Below, piece after piece: positions 1-5,414 of a stretch of 5,447 bases of DNA. The DNA lies in NCBI GenBank assembly GCA_964355795.1, contig CAYHEQ010000046.1:1-5447 (forward strand), given 5' to 3'. Origin of the DNA: CAYHEQ01 sp964355795. GTDB lineage: Bacteria; Patescibacteriota; JACPGU01. The notes under the pieces are model-generated. The model searched no databases, was not told where the DNA came from, and saw nothing but the letters and a program-made list of their open reading frames with translations. Every line of letters starts with the position of its first letter. Within the stretch, counting starts at the first letter, position 1. The translations under genes and the position numbers were made by a program.

Positions 1-120
1 GACCTCGGTGCCGAAATACTGCGAACAATTGTCGGGATCTATTATCGTCTCGGCCGAAGCGCCATTGGCAAAAGTCAAGATGCCGAAGAATAGAGGCAAG
101 CTGAAAAGATATTTTTTCAT
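1..120 (-). CDS. Secreted protein of unknown function, N-terminal fragment
   Basis: This is the first 40 codons of a gene that leaves the window at base 1. The start is the ATG at 120-118. The peptide opens with M-K-K-Y, has a hydrophobic core (about residues 5-18) and an A-S-A motif at 21-23, which is a standard Sec signal peptide with likely signal peptidase I cleavage after A23. The mature part begins E-T-I-I-D-P-D-N-C and carries one cysteine (C32). With only 17 mature residues visible I cannot name a family. No Shine-Dalgarno site precedes the ATG. The 10-50 bases upstream are a heptamer-like repeat instead. The gene lies 109 bp downstream of the ATPase gene on the same strand with no terminator between them, so it may be read through from it. 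A weak promoter (TATAAA at 189-184, poor -35) is also possible. Confidence 0.8.
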   Translation of the reverse strand, partial: MKKYLFSLPLFFGILTFANGASAETIIDPDNCSQYFGTEV

Positions 121-129
121 ATAGAAATA

Positions 130-169
130 GTTTCTAGGTTCTAGGTTTTAGTTTCTAGTTTCTAGTTTA
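130..169. repeat. Degenerate heptamer tandem repeat (GTTTCTA unit)
   Basis: On the plus strand the units are GTTTCTA (130-136), GTTCTA (138-143), GTTTTA (145-150), GTTTCTA (151-157), GTTTCTA (158-164) and GTTTA (165-169), with single G bases between some of them. On the minus strand this reads as repeated TAGAAAC, ending about 10 bases before the start codon of the secreted-protein fragment. It is not a CRISPR array because the units are far too short and have no spacers. Its role is unknown. It occupies the place where a ribosome binding site and leader would be expected. Confidence 0.8.
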
Positions 170-192
170 GGAAAAGAGGAAAATTTATATCT

Positions 193-224
193 CACTATTC
201 ACTAAAAACTAACCACTAAAAACC
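193..224. repeat. Short direct repeat CACTAAAAAC, 14-bp period
   Basis: CACTATT (193-199) is followed by CACTAAAAAC at 200-209 and again at 214-223, giving a 14-bp period. The tract starts six bases past the stop codon of the ATPase gene and fills that 3' flank. It forms no obvious hairpin and has no T-run, so it does not look like a terminator. Confidence 0.6.
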
Positions 225-229
225 GCGCT

Positions 230-2734
230 TCACGCTCTCTGCCTGATCTCTTCCTCTATTATGTCGCGGTCGCGACCATATTTCAAGCGGGACAATTGGA
301 TGATCGCCTCCCCCACTTTTTTATCTCTTTGAATTTTGGCGAAATCCAAATAAACATTGAGAGAAAAGGGTTTCAAATTGGTGCCATCGGCTAGCAGGCT
401 AACATAGGCGTTGTTGTTTTCCACATTAATGATATCGTGCGCGTCAAAAACGGGCGCGAATTTCTTGGCCAAAAATTCTCCGTCTTCTTCGCCTACGCGG
501 AAGATGACATAAGTGCCTACGTTGCCAAAGACGGCGTCTTTGATTTTCGCGTCATTTTTCACCACCAATTGATTGATGTACTGGTGCGCGACAGTCAATC
601 CCAATTTATATTTTCTGGCTTCAGACAAGATGGACGCGACCGAATCGGTGGTGAAATTTTGAAATTCATCAATATAGAGGTAAAAAGGATTTCTCTGCTC
701 TTCTGCTACGTCCACGCGACTCATGGCGGCCAGATAAATCTTTGACACCATAATGAGGCCCAGCAAATAACCATTCAACTCCCCTATCTGCCCTTTGGCC
801 AGCCTCATCAGCAAGATTTTTTTGTTGTCCATTATTTCGCGTAAATTGAAGGCGCTATTTTGTTGCGCGATGATTGGTCGCATAATGTCGTTGGCGAGAA
901 ATTGCGTCAGTTTGGAAGTGATATACGGCACAACATTGGCGAGCGTCGTATCGCCACCGGCTTTCTCCGCTTCCTTCAACCAATAATTTTTAATCACGGG
1001 ATTTTGACAGCGAGACAATTTCATTAGACGAAAATCTTCGTCCGCCAGAACTTTGGGGATTTCCATCAATGTTGAACCAGTAGAGGGATCTTCCATCACC
1101 AGCAAAGCGGCGTTGCGGAAATATTGTTCAAAGATTGGGCCACCAGTGGCGCGCAGATCGTACAATTTGTCAAAGATATTCAAGATCTCTCCCACAACCA
1201 AGGTCTTTTCCTCTGGCCGAGTGTATTCCAGCAAATTGATGCCGATGGGACGCTCAAAATCAGCCGGATTGAAGAGGATGACATCCCCCGCTCTTTCTTT
1301 GGGAATGCGCGTTAATAAATCATCCACATCGGTGCCATGAGGGTCAATATAGCAGACGCCGTGACCATTTTTGATGTCTTGGAGCATCATCTCCTTCAAC
1401 AGCGTGGATTTACCAGTGCCAGTTTTTCCCACGATATACATGTGACGAGCGCGGTCGGCAGTTTTAATGAAAACTGGGGTAGTTGTGCCACGAAAGACAT
1501 TATTACCCAGAAATAGTCCCTCTTTTGGTGTTTCCGGCGGAGCTGGAGCCCTCTTGGAGGCCAGCCAAACGATGGAGGGAGTTTCCACATTTTGGTTAGG
1601 AAAATGAAAGACCGAGGCCAGCTCTTCGGTATTCAAAATAGTTTTGTGAGCGCTGTAGGGAAAGGCGCGAAAAATGAAATCTTCGGCGATACGGTATTCG
1701 TTACTGCTTTTGATCGGCTTGAGCCGATTGCCGTTGGGATGAGAAAAAACGGAAAAAGCGCTGATCATCTCTCCTAGATGCATTTTGCTCGCTACTTTGT
1801 CTCGGGAACTGACGACCATTCTGATGACAGTTTCAAAGCCTACAAAGGCGGCTTTTTCACCCAAGATTTTGATTTTTTGCTCGGTGATAGGAGTAATGGT
1901 TTTCGGCTTCTCCCCTTCTTTTTTGGCTTCATCGCCTGTTTTGAAGGCTGCGGTGGCGAATTCTCCGCCGATTTTTCCCGCTCCCTCCAACGCCTTGCCG
2001 AAATCAAGGCCACCTTTGACGCTCTTGCCTTCTTGCATCAGGCGCGCCAGATGCTCACTGTTTTTTTGCCATTTATTACTAGCGGGACGAATCAGAAATT
2101 GAATGACCGCTCGCTCCCCTTTTCCTAGCTTGGACAAGACATTGGTCAGAGCGTTGATGGTGTCTGTTTCAAAATCTTTATAAGTTTTAATCGGCATGGA
2201 GGCCGGTTCTTGAAAAATCATTTCGGTAGCCGAATATTCCAGATTGTCTGCAAAGAAATTGTACCGTTCCACTTCTTCCATGAAAGCGTCGGGATAGAGA
2301 GCGTGGATTTGCTTTTCCACAATAGAACGCAATCCTTGCGGAATGCCGATGTAGAATTTGATGGATTCTTCAAAAGAAGCTACCTCAAAGGACATATAAT
2401 TGCCCTTTTTGTACCACATTTTGTTAAGTTTTACATCTTTAATAGAATAAAGTGCGGAAAAAAGTTGCGAAGCTCTGGCGACCAGATCTTTCGGATCTTT
2501 TTTGCCACTTTCCTCTTTCTTGGTCGGCTCTTTGGGCACCAAGATTTGCAGGAGAACGAAATCTAGCGATCTGGCGATACGGTAGCGGTAATGGCGGAGT
2601 CGGTCGTAGATGTAATAAAAAACGACACCGCCCAAAACGAGGAGAACAAGAAAAAGTAGCCAATAAAATATCGCCAAAATATCAGGAAAATTAGAGATGG
2701 AGTTGGTTGTGCCGTTGAAAATATCTGGTGGCAT
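230..2734 (-). CDS. Membrane-anchored TraG/VirD4/HerA-like P-loop ATPase
   Basis: 834 residues, ATG at 2734 to TGA at 232-230. One membrane helix (about residues 19-43) is followed by basic residues, so the N-terminus is anchored and the rest is probably cytoplasmic. Residues about 60-400 form a region common in Patescibacteria ATPases of this type (I recall DUF8128, unverified), with a Lys/Glu-rich linker near 265-285. The ATPase core follows. Walker A is GKTGTGKS (436-443, bases 1429-1406), then a D-P-H-G motif (464-467), Walker B with hydrophobic residues before D689-E690, an A-H-Q motif ending at Q718, and a G-T-Y-V-I-F-R segment (R746) that could supply the arginine finger. These motifs place it among hexameric DNA-pumping ATPases such as T4SS coupling proteins. 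No relaxase or VirB gene is in the window, so conjugation is unproven; DNA uptake or export is equally possible. The upstream frame has no ATG/GTG/TTG before a stop, and the membrane helix supports this start. The leader is A-rich without a Shine-Dalgarno site. Confidence 0.93.
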   Translation of the reverse strand: MPPDIFNGTTNSISNFPDILAIFYWLLFLVLLVLGGVVFYYIYDRLRHYRYRIARSLDFVLLQILVPKEPTKKEESGKKDPKDLVARASQLFSALYSIKDVKLNKMWYKKGNYMSFEVASFEESIKFYIGIPQGLRSIVEKQIHALYPDAFMEEVERYNFFADNLEYSATEMIFQEPASMPIKTYKDFETDTINALTNVLSKLGKGERAVIQFLIRPASNKWQKNSEHLARLMQEGKSVKGGLDFGKALEGAGKIGGEFATAAFKTGDEAKKEGEKPKTITPITEQKIKILGEKAAFVGFETVIRMVVSSRDKVASKMHLGEMISAFSVFSHPNGNRLKPIKSSNEYRIAEDFIFRAFPYSAHKTILNTEELASVFHFPNQNVETPSIVWLASKRAPAPPETPKEGLFLGNNVFRGTTTPVFIKTADRARHMYIVGKTGTGKSTLLKEMMLQDIKNGHGVCYIDPHGTDVDDLLTRIPKERAGDVILFNPADFERPIGINLLEYTRPEEKTLVVGEILNIFDKLYDLRATGGPIFEQYFRNAALLVMEDPSTGSTLMEIPKVLADEDFRLMKLSRCQNPVIKNYWLKEAEKAGGDTTLANVVPYITSKLTQFLANDIMRPIIAQQNSAFNLREIMDNKKILLMRLAKGQIGELNGYLLGLIMVSKIYLAAMSRVDVAEEQRNPFYLYIDEFQNFTTDSVASILSEARKYKLGLTVAHQYINQLVVKNDAKIKDAVFGNVGTYVIFRVGEEDGEFLAKKFAPVFDAHDIINVENNNAYVSLLADGTNLKPFSLNVYLDFAKIQRDKKVGEAIIQLSRLKYGRDRDIIEEEIRQRA

Positions 2735-2791
2735 CTTTTTGTTTTGGTTTTTTAGTACGCAAAAAACGCGTGTCCGTCCACTATTGCTTTC

Positions 2792-2820
2792 AATTTATCA
2801 CATTTGATTTTTTTGAGCAA
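2792..2820 (-). promoter_or_regulatory. Candidate sigma70-type promoter for the ATPase gene
   Basis: On the minus strand TTGCTC (2820-2815) and TAAATT (2797-2792) are separated by exactly 17 bases. Transcription would start near 2785, giving a leader of about 50 bases before the ATG at 2734. The boxes are imperfect. The position, between the terminator of the upstream unit and the start codon, is the main support. Confidence 0.35.
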
Positions 2821-2850
2821 TGGAAGATTGCCTATTGTAGTATATTTTGG

Positions 2851-2886
2851 AAAAAAATACCCCCGATTTTTTGAAAAAACCGAGGG
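2851..2886 (-). terminator. Intrinsic terminator of the secreted-protein unit
   Basis: Read on the minus strand, CCCTCGGTTTTTT (2886-2874) pairs with AAAAAATCGGGGG (2872-2860). The pairing is continuous when two G-T wobbles are allowed, and the tip closes as a small loop. It is followed directly by TATTTTTTT (2859-2851). On the plus strand the same stem has two mismatches (the wobbles become C-A and A-C) and no T-run follows, so it works leftwards only. It separates the upstream secreted-protein unit from the ATPase gene. Confidence 0.87.
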
Positions 2887-2906
2887 TTGTAGAGGCCTCG
2901 TCGGGC

Positions 2907-3023
2907 CTATTTTTGTCGATTGCGACGGTCAGTCGCTTCCATGCCAGCCACCGCCTTCCTGAAATTAAATCCGGAAAGGCAAAACTGGATGAAGAAGCGA
3001 AAAATGAGATTGGCTAATTTCAT
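2907..3023 (-). CDS. Possible 38-residue small membrane-active or secreted peptide
   Basis: An ATG at 3023 opens a 38-codon frame ending at TAG (2909-2907). A strong Shine-Dalgarno match GAGGAGG (3042-3036) lies 12 bases upstream, which is a long but usable spacing. The frame starts 40 bases after the stop of the secreted-protein gene and ends 21 bases before the terminator hairpin, so it would sit on the same mRNA as its last gene. The first half is hydrophobic with interspersed R/K (M-K-L-A-N-L-I-F-R-F-F-I) and the second half is charged, ending R-R-N-R-Q-K. I recognise no family. The frame could be chance, since the opposite strand also has an open frame here. The Shine-Dalgarno site and the placement before the terminator are the evidence. 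Confidence 0.35.
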   Translation of the reverse strand: MKLANLIFRFFIQFCLSGFNFRKAVAGMEATDRRNRQK

Positions 3024-3063
3024 AATCTTATCCGTCCTCCTCGCGACGGTTGGTTTAATTACT

Positions 3064-3921
3064 TTAGAATTGCCCTTCGGAAAAAGCGCGCAGGAGTTCA
3101 AATTGTTCTTGAATCACTTCTTCCATCAGGGCTTGTTCCTCTGCGCTCAAGGAATAGGGCAGAAAAGGCTGGCTTTCAAGGAAATTGAATTGTAGGCCAT
3201 GGGTTTGCAGGTCAAGACCCTTGGCCCAAGGAATGGCGGGGCGGGCGCGAAAAGATGGCATTCGTCGGCTGTACCATCTGTCTGAAGGAAGTTTCTCTTC
3301 TTTCCCTCTTTCGTATGGCAGAAAAGATTCTCCCCTTTCTTGCGCTTTTTGAACCAAAGCCCAGAGGACACCGTGTACTTTTTCCACCGAGTCGCCTACG
3401 GAGTATTCTGGCTGGAAATCGGGCATGGTGGGGATGATCTCCTCGGCGAAATCAGCTGCTTCCCAAGCGTTGTAGAAAGGGATCTCGTCGTAATATTCCG
3501 CCGAGAATCCTTCTGTGCCGTCAAAGAAACTTTGGATGGCTCCTTCTAAGACTACAGCTTGGGGGATGTCTTCGCCAAAAGCGAAAGAACGGTGCAGGGC
3601 AAAGGGTTCGTTATTATCGCCAGCGCCGAGGAGGACCAGATGAGCGCTGGCGCCGTTTTCCTCAACCACGCTCCTTTGGTAGATGTAGATGACCTGATAT
3701 TTTTCAGGGTCAAGAGTGCGACGAGCAACATCACAAAAAAATCGTACTGCTTGCGTAGGAAAGGCGGTTTTTGATCCTTCCGCGATTACGCAGGGGTGAT
3801 CCTTGGGGACGACGACGACCAGCTCCATGTCAAAGATTCGGCTCTCCGCGCGAGCGACTGCGGGCCATTGCGCCAAAAGTAAAAACAGCCAAAGCGTAAA
3901 AAGCCATCTGGGGGTTTTCAT
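3064..3921 (-). CDS. Secreted protein of unknown function (285 residues)
   Basis: I chose the ATG at 3921 because a good Shine-Dalgarno site (AAAGGA, 3936-3931) lies 9 bases upstream. It also puts a clean signal peptide at the N-terminus: K-T-P-R, a Trp/Leu-rich core at residues 6-19, and A-R-A at 23-25, with cleavage likely after A25. A longer frame from GTG 3963 would begin only about 10 bases from the predicted transcription start. The mature protein has exactly two cysteines (C44 and C63), which could form one disulfide outside the membrane. It starts with a beta-like stretch (M-E-L-V-V-V-V-P), has a hydrophobic L-V-L-L-G-A-G-D segment near 95, a Glu-rich acidic middle, and an amphipathic helical C-terminus rich in E and Q. 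I do not recognise the family and see no catalytic signature. It is transcribed away from trhP and ends in its own terminator, possibly after a small ORF. Confidence 0.88.
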   Translation of the reverse strand: MKTPRWLFTLWLFLLLAQWPAVARAESRIFDMELVVVVPKDHPCVIAEGSKTAFPTQAVRFFCDVARRTLDPEKYQVIYIYQRSVVEENGASAHLVLLGAGDNNEPFALHRSFAFGEDIPQAVVLEGAIQSFFDGTEGFSAEYYDEIPFYNAWEAADFAEEIIPTMPDFQPEYSVGDSVEKVHGVLWALVQKAQERGESFLPYERGKEEKLPSDRWYSRRMPSFRARPAIPWAKGLDLQTHGLQFNFLESQPFLPYSLSAEEQALMEEVIQEQFELLRAFSEGQF

Positions 3922-3930
3922 GGCATCTAT

Positions 3931-3936
3931 TCCTTT
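3931..3936 (-). promoter_or_regulatory. Ribosome binding site that decides the 3921 start
   Basis: AAAGGA on the minus strand lies 9 bases before the ATG at 3921. No comparable site precedes the in-frame GTG at 3963. Together with the signal peptide beginning at the ATG, this fixes the start. Confidence 0.8.
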
Positions 3937-3979
3937 GCGTTGAATTTGATTGGTAAAGGCCACTCACCAATCTGGGGGT

Positions 3980-4008
3980 ATTATACTATCTTTTGCGTTC
4001 TTTGGCAA
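3980..4008 (-). promoter_or_regulatory. Strong sigma70-type promoter for the secreted-protein gene
   Basis: On the minus strand TTGCCA (4008-4003) and a perfect TATAAT (3985-3980) are 17 bases apart. Transcription should begin near 3973, giving a leader of about 50 bases before the ATG at 3921. This is the best promoter in the window. It lies outside the inverted-repeat element, on its left side. Confidence 0.8.
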
Positions 4009-4044
4009 ATTAAGGGTTCAAGTTTATGCTTCCCTACCTTCAGT

Positions 4045-4141
4045 ATTGTCATCCCCAACTTGCTTGGGGATCCAGCTCATCAAGAATATAATGTATTCTG
4101 TTTTTATTGTACTGGATTCCCGCGTTCGCGAGAATGACAAT
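4045..4141. repeat. 97-bp inverted-repeat element, two hairpin repeats tail to tail
   Basis: The ends are a perfect inverted pair, ATTGTCAT (4045-4052) and ATGACAAT (4134-4141). Inside lie two hairpins: an 8-bp stem ATCCCCAA/TTGGGGAT with loop CTTGC (4051-4071), and ATTCCCGCG/CGCGAGAAT with one mismatch (4116-4135). The inner flanks also match in inverse, ATCCAG (4070-4075) and CTGGAT (4112-4117). The centre has its own palindrome, AGAATA/TATTCT (4083-4099). Each half resembles the widespread bacterial repeat that reads GTCATTCCCGC..GCGGGAATCCAG, related in form to the Neisseria dRS3 repeat (ATTCCC-N8-GGGAAT). The two halves have diverged in their stems yet keep pairing, which suggests selection or old age. 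It could be a non-autonomous MITE-like element or a REP-type pair. No transposase is in the window. Confidence 0.75.
4064..4092 (+). promoter_or_regulatory. Candidate promoter inside the repeat element, facing trhP
   Basis: TTGGGG (4064-4069) and a perfect TATAAT (4087-4092) are 17 bases apart. The -35 lies in the right arm of the first hairpin and the -10 in the central palindrome. A start near 4099 would give a leader of about 60 bases to the trhP ATG, carrying the second hairpin of the element. The -10 is excellent and the -35 is moderate (three of six). Confidence 0.4.
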
Positions 4142-4153
4142 CCATGATATAAT
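4125..4153 (+). promoter_or_regulatory. Extended -10 promoter giving a probably leaderless trhP mRNA
   Basis: TGATATAAT (4145-4153) is a perfect extended -10 (TGn plus TATAAT). A weak -35, TTCGCG (4125-4130), lies 17 bases upstream within the second hairpin of the repeat element. Only seven bases separate the -10 from the ATG at 4161, so transcription would start at or next to the A of that ATG. No Shine-Dalgarno site lies in front of the ATG, which fits a leaderless message. Confidence 0.55.
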
Positions 4154-4160
4154 GAATTTT

Positions 4161-5414
4161 ATGAAAAAAAATAGCGAAAATAACAAAAAAATTGAACTCC
4201 TCTCCCCTGCTGGCGATCTGCCGCGACTCAAAACCGCGGTGGCTTTTGGCGCGGACGCTATTTACTGTGGCTTGCCTCAATGGAGTTTGCGTAATATGCG
4301 CGAAATCCAATTCAACGAGGAAACTATCCGCGAGGGCCTCGCCTTTGCTCACGAACGCGGAGTGAAAGTTTATGTCACTTGCAATATATTTCCTCACGAG
4401 AGCCACCTGAAATTGTTGAAAAAAGATTTGGCGAAATTAAATACCATGGGTTTTGACGGTATTATCCTTTCCGATATCGGGATGCTTTCTTTGGCGCGGG
4501 AATTCGCGCCCGATATTCCCATTCATCTATCCACTCAAGCCAATACGACCAATAGCGAGGCGATTAAAATGTGGCAAGCCTTGGGGGTCAAAAGAGTGAT
4601 TTTGGCGCGAGAATTGTCGCTCTTTGAAATTAAAAGAATTCATGAAGCCGTGCCGGAAATGGAGCTGGAAATTTTCGTTCATGGCGCGATGTGTATGGCG
4701 TATTCGGGCCGGTGTTTATTGTCCAAACATTATACTGGTCGCGATGCTAATCTAGGTGATTGCGCGCAGAGTTGCAGATGGAAATATAAAATGAAAGTTC
4801 AAAGTTCAAATCTCAAAGTTCAAAATAGCGGAGTGGCGTCGCCACATTTTTATTTGCAAGAAGAAACACGACCGGACGATATGTTAGAAATAAGCGAGGA
4901 CGAACATGGTACTTATTTTATGAACGCCAAAGATCTTTGCGCTTTGGATATTTTGGCGGAAGTTTTGGAGAGTGGCGTGGTGTCGGTGAAGATTGAAGGA
5001 CGCGCCAAAAGCATTTATTATGTTGGGATGATCACTCGTCTCTATCGGCAGGCGCTAGACGCGCTTTACGCTGGGAAAAAAGTGGACAAGAAACTTTTTG
5101 CCGAATTAAATATGGTCGCCAATCGTGGCTACAATCACGGCTTTTTGCTCGGTCGCGATGGGTATGAGCAGGAATATGATGTGGCGGCGGTGAAGCCGGA
5201 TTTGGATTTCTTGGGGCAATGCTTAGACGAAAAAACTAAGCGACTAAGCAACAGAAAAACAATTATGGTAGAAGTCAAAAATAAATTTGCCGTGGGCGAT
5301 GAGGTGGAGATAGTGATGCCCGCCGACATTATTAAAACGAAAATCACCGAGATTTTTGCTGGCGATAGTAGCATCCAAGAAATAAAAAAACCCGGCATAA
5401 TGGTAAATATGTAA
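4161..5414 (+). CDS. trhP: U32-family tRNA hydroxylation protein TrhP (YegQ-like)
   Basis: 417 residues, ATG 4161 to TAA 5412-5414. In E. coli TrhP (YegQ) takes part in 5-hydroxylation of wobble uridine (ho5U34) in tRNA, depends on Fe-S cluster assembly and uses prephenate; that is family knowledge. Seen here are the N-terminal L-S-P-A-G-D (14-19), the U32 signature from E170 (E-I-F-V-H-G-A-M-C, then Y-S-G-R-C-L-L-S), and four cysteines C178, C185, C201 and C205 in a C-x6-C-x15-C-x3-C arrangement ending C-R-W, as in YegQ, which probably ligate an Fe-S cluster. E-D-E-H-G-T-Y and K277-I-E-G-R follow, also YegQ-like. The C-terminal domain includes V-E-V-K-N-K-F but ends soon after K-P-G, shorter than the E. 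coli protein (about 453 residues, from memory). Residues 212-221 come from a heptamer repeat in a variable loop. The database label 'peptidase' is historical. RlhA-like U32 paralogues are the alternative, but the Cys region and E-D-E-H-G-T-Y favour TrhP. Confidence 0.88.
   Translation: MKKNSENNKKIELLSPAGDLPRLKTAVAFGADAIYCGLPQWSLRNMREIQFNEETIREGLAFAHERGVKVYVTCNIFPHESHLKLLKKDLAKLNTMGFDGIILSDIGMLSLAREFAPDIPIHLSTQANTTNSEAIKMWQALGVKRVILARELSLFEIKRIHEAVPEMELEIFVHGAMCMAYSGRCLLSKHYTGRDANLGDCAQSCRWKYKMKVQSSNLKVQNSGVASPHFYLQEETRPDDMLEISEDEHGTYFMNAKDLCALDILAEVLESGVVSVKIEGRAKSIYYVGMITRLYRQALDALYAGKKVDKKLFAELNMVANRGYNHGFLLGRDGYEQEYDVAAVKPDLDFLGQCLDEKTKRLSNRKTIMVEVKNKFAVGDEVEIVMPADIIKTKITEIFAGDSSIQEIKKPGIMVNM
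4794..4821 (+). repeat. Heptamer tandem repeat (AAAGTTC) inside trhP
   Basis: Four units in a row: AAAGTTC (4794-4800), AAAGTTC (4801-4807), AAATCTC (4808-4814) and AAAGTTC (4815-4821), then a decayed AAAATAG. In frame it encodes K-V-Q-S-S-N-L followed by K-V-Q. It falls just after the C-R-W-K-Y of the cysteine region and before F-Y-L-Q-E-E, a place where family members vary in length. Because the unit is seven bases, gain or loss of one copy would shift the frame. Confidence 0.85.
4833..4845. repeat. Palindrome GTGGC-GTC-GCCAC followed by T-rich bases, inside trhP
   Basis: A perfect 5-bp stem (GTGGC, 4833-4837; GCCAC, 4841-4845) around GTC is followed by ATTTTTATTT. It looks like a small intrinsic terminator but lies within the trhP reading frame, 11 bases after the heptamer tract. 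It encodes part of S-G-V-A-S-P-H-F. Together with the heptamers it looks like intergenic-type DNA taken into a coding loop. Whether it stops any transcription cannot be judged from sequence. Confidence 0.5.

Noticed and set aside
130..224. CRISPR-like array
   Set aside because: Units of 7-14 bp, degenerate, without unique spacers.
1778..2128. Plus-strand open frames opposite the ATPase gene (several, this being among the longest)
   Set aside because: No ribosome binding sites, and compositions rich in F, R and S typical of antisense shadows. The ATPase motifs on the other strand are unequivocal.
2839..2844. Minus-strand TATACT as a -10 for the ATPase gene
   Set aside because: Its -35 position falls inside the terminator hairpin and reads ATCGGG, which is not a -35.
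2893..2914. Plus-strand terminator: AGGCC/GGCCT stem with a five-T run
   Set aside because: Only a 5-bp stem, and no plus-strand gene ends near it.
2989..3195. Plus-strand ORF with a Lys-rich, hydrophobic, signal-like start and a weak Shine-Dalgarno site (GGAAAGG)
   Set aside because: It runs over 130 bases antisense to the 3' end of a well-supported gene, has no promoter or terminator on that strand, and its later residues look like a shadow of the opposite frame.
3922..3963. Longer N-terminus of the secreted protein from GTG 3963
   Set aside because: It has no ribosome binding site, lies about 10 bases after the predicted transcription start, and would bury the signal peptide behind 14 polar residues.
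4107..4160. Longer N-terminus of TrhP from TTG 4107 or ATG 4152
   Set aside because: The TTG lies inside the repeat element and gives residues read from its hairpin. The ATG at 4152 overlaps the -10 box and would not be on the leaderless mRNA. Family alignment begins near L-S-P-A-G-D.
4161..5414. Secreted collagenase or protease function for the U32 protein
   Set aside because: No signal peptide. The cysteine arrangement and the conserved blocks match the TrhP/YegQ RNA-modification branch; the peptidase name is historical.
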